Assembly: GCA_964580655.1 (NCBI GenBank)
Contig: CAZOMR010000065.1
Coordinates: 1-13,930 of the forward strand
Origin: CAZOMR01 sp964580655
GTDB lineage: Bacteria; RBG-13-61-14; CAZOMR01
Reading direction: 5' to 3'
DNA: 13,930 nt
Shown one piece after another: positions 13,808 to 13,930 of the stretch. Numbering within the stretch: position 1 is the first letter of the stretch; each line of letters begins with the position of its first letter. Under the pieces are notes generated by a model that was not told the DNA's origin, did not search any database, and was given only the letters and a program-made list of their open reading frames with translations. Made by a program: the position numbers and the translations under genes.

Positions 13808-13930
13808 TCCCATGAGAACCTGAAGTTCCCCCATTTTTTCAGGTATCGAAGAGAGCCATTTGGGGCCTGCGACATAAAAGGGGGGGTTTTAGACGTTGGC
13901 GGCTTTTTGCTCCCAGAATTCCTCCATCCG

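Larger units (their letters stand above)
13599..13930. other. Leader and upstream region of hrcA without a gene
   Basis: No gene or RNA is recognised in these 332 bases. Besides the promoter there are a 6-bp stem, CCTGAA/TTCAGG, with a 13-base loop (13819-13843), a GACC-N5-GGTC inverted repeat (13700-13712) and an AAAA-G7-TTTT tract (13876-13890). None has the form of an intrinsic terminator. CIRCE and an obvious sigma32-type site were looked for and not seen. The leader of about 170 bases is long and could fold, but I recognise no known riboregulator. Confidence 0.5.

Noticed and set aside
13819..13843. CCTGAA/TTCAGG stem-loop as a terminator of the upstream gene
   Set aside because: The stem is only six pairs with a 13-base loop, and no T-run follows on either strand.
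1..13930. CRISPR arrays, tRNA or rRNA genes, transposases, toxin-antitoxin pairs
   Set aside because: No regularly spaced repeats, cloverleaf or rRNA signatures, or relevant protein motifs were found when reading both strands.

Overview
This is a chromosomal bacterial window. Twelve of its 13 genes lie on the minus strand; only the NAD-dependent epimerase gene (2538-3641) lies on the plus strand. The heat-shock order hrcA-grpE-dnaK-...-dnaJ, good AGGAGG-type ribosome binding sites, TTG starts, a CheY-like regulator and generally high GC fit a Gram-negative-type bacterium such as a Desulfobacterota relative or an uncultivated phylum. The taxonomic guess is weak, because nothing in the window is diagnostic.

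Layout, in plus coordinates. 1-145: intergenic DNA with short tandem repeats. 146-2426: a minus-strand operon (read right to left) of a CheY-like response regulator, a PurN-family formyltransferase and a membrane-anchored SGNH hydrolase, behind a near-consensus sigma70 promoter. 2538-3641: a divergent extended-SDR epimerase/dehydrogenase. 3658-6312: a minus-strand group of a lipid/diacylglycerol kinase-like protein, S-methyl-5'-thioadenosine phosphorylase (mtnP) and an exported TPR protein. 6389-13598: the heat-shock chaperone operon, transcribed right to left as hrcA, grpE, dnaK, then three foreign-looking genes, then dnaJ. A promoter candidate lies upstream of hrcA; no CIRCE operator is visible there.

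The most interesting part is 7510-9774. An AT-rich three-gene cassette sits between dnaK and dnaJ, with only 32 and 17 bases separating it from them. It encodes, in transcription order, a DNA methyltransferase with a TSPPYW catalytic motif, a 308-residue LAGLIDADG-fold protein that has lost both catalytic acidic residues, and a 162-residue PD-(D/E)XK nuclease. The reading frames overlap by 4 and 8 bases, so they are probably translationally coupled. I infer a restriction-modification-like system in which a dead homing-endonuclease fold has become the DNA-recognition subunit for a small nuclease, and perhaps also for the methyltransferase. It would be expressed from within the chaperone operon. 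I know of no described system with this composition, but could not search for one.

No tRNA, rRNA, CRISPR array, transposase or convincing intrinsic terminator was found.
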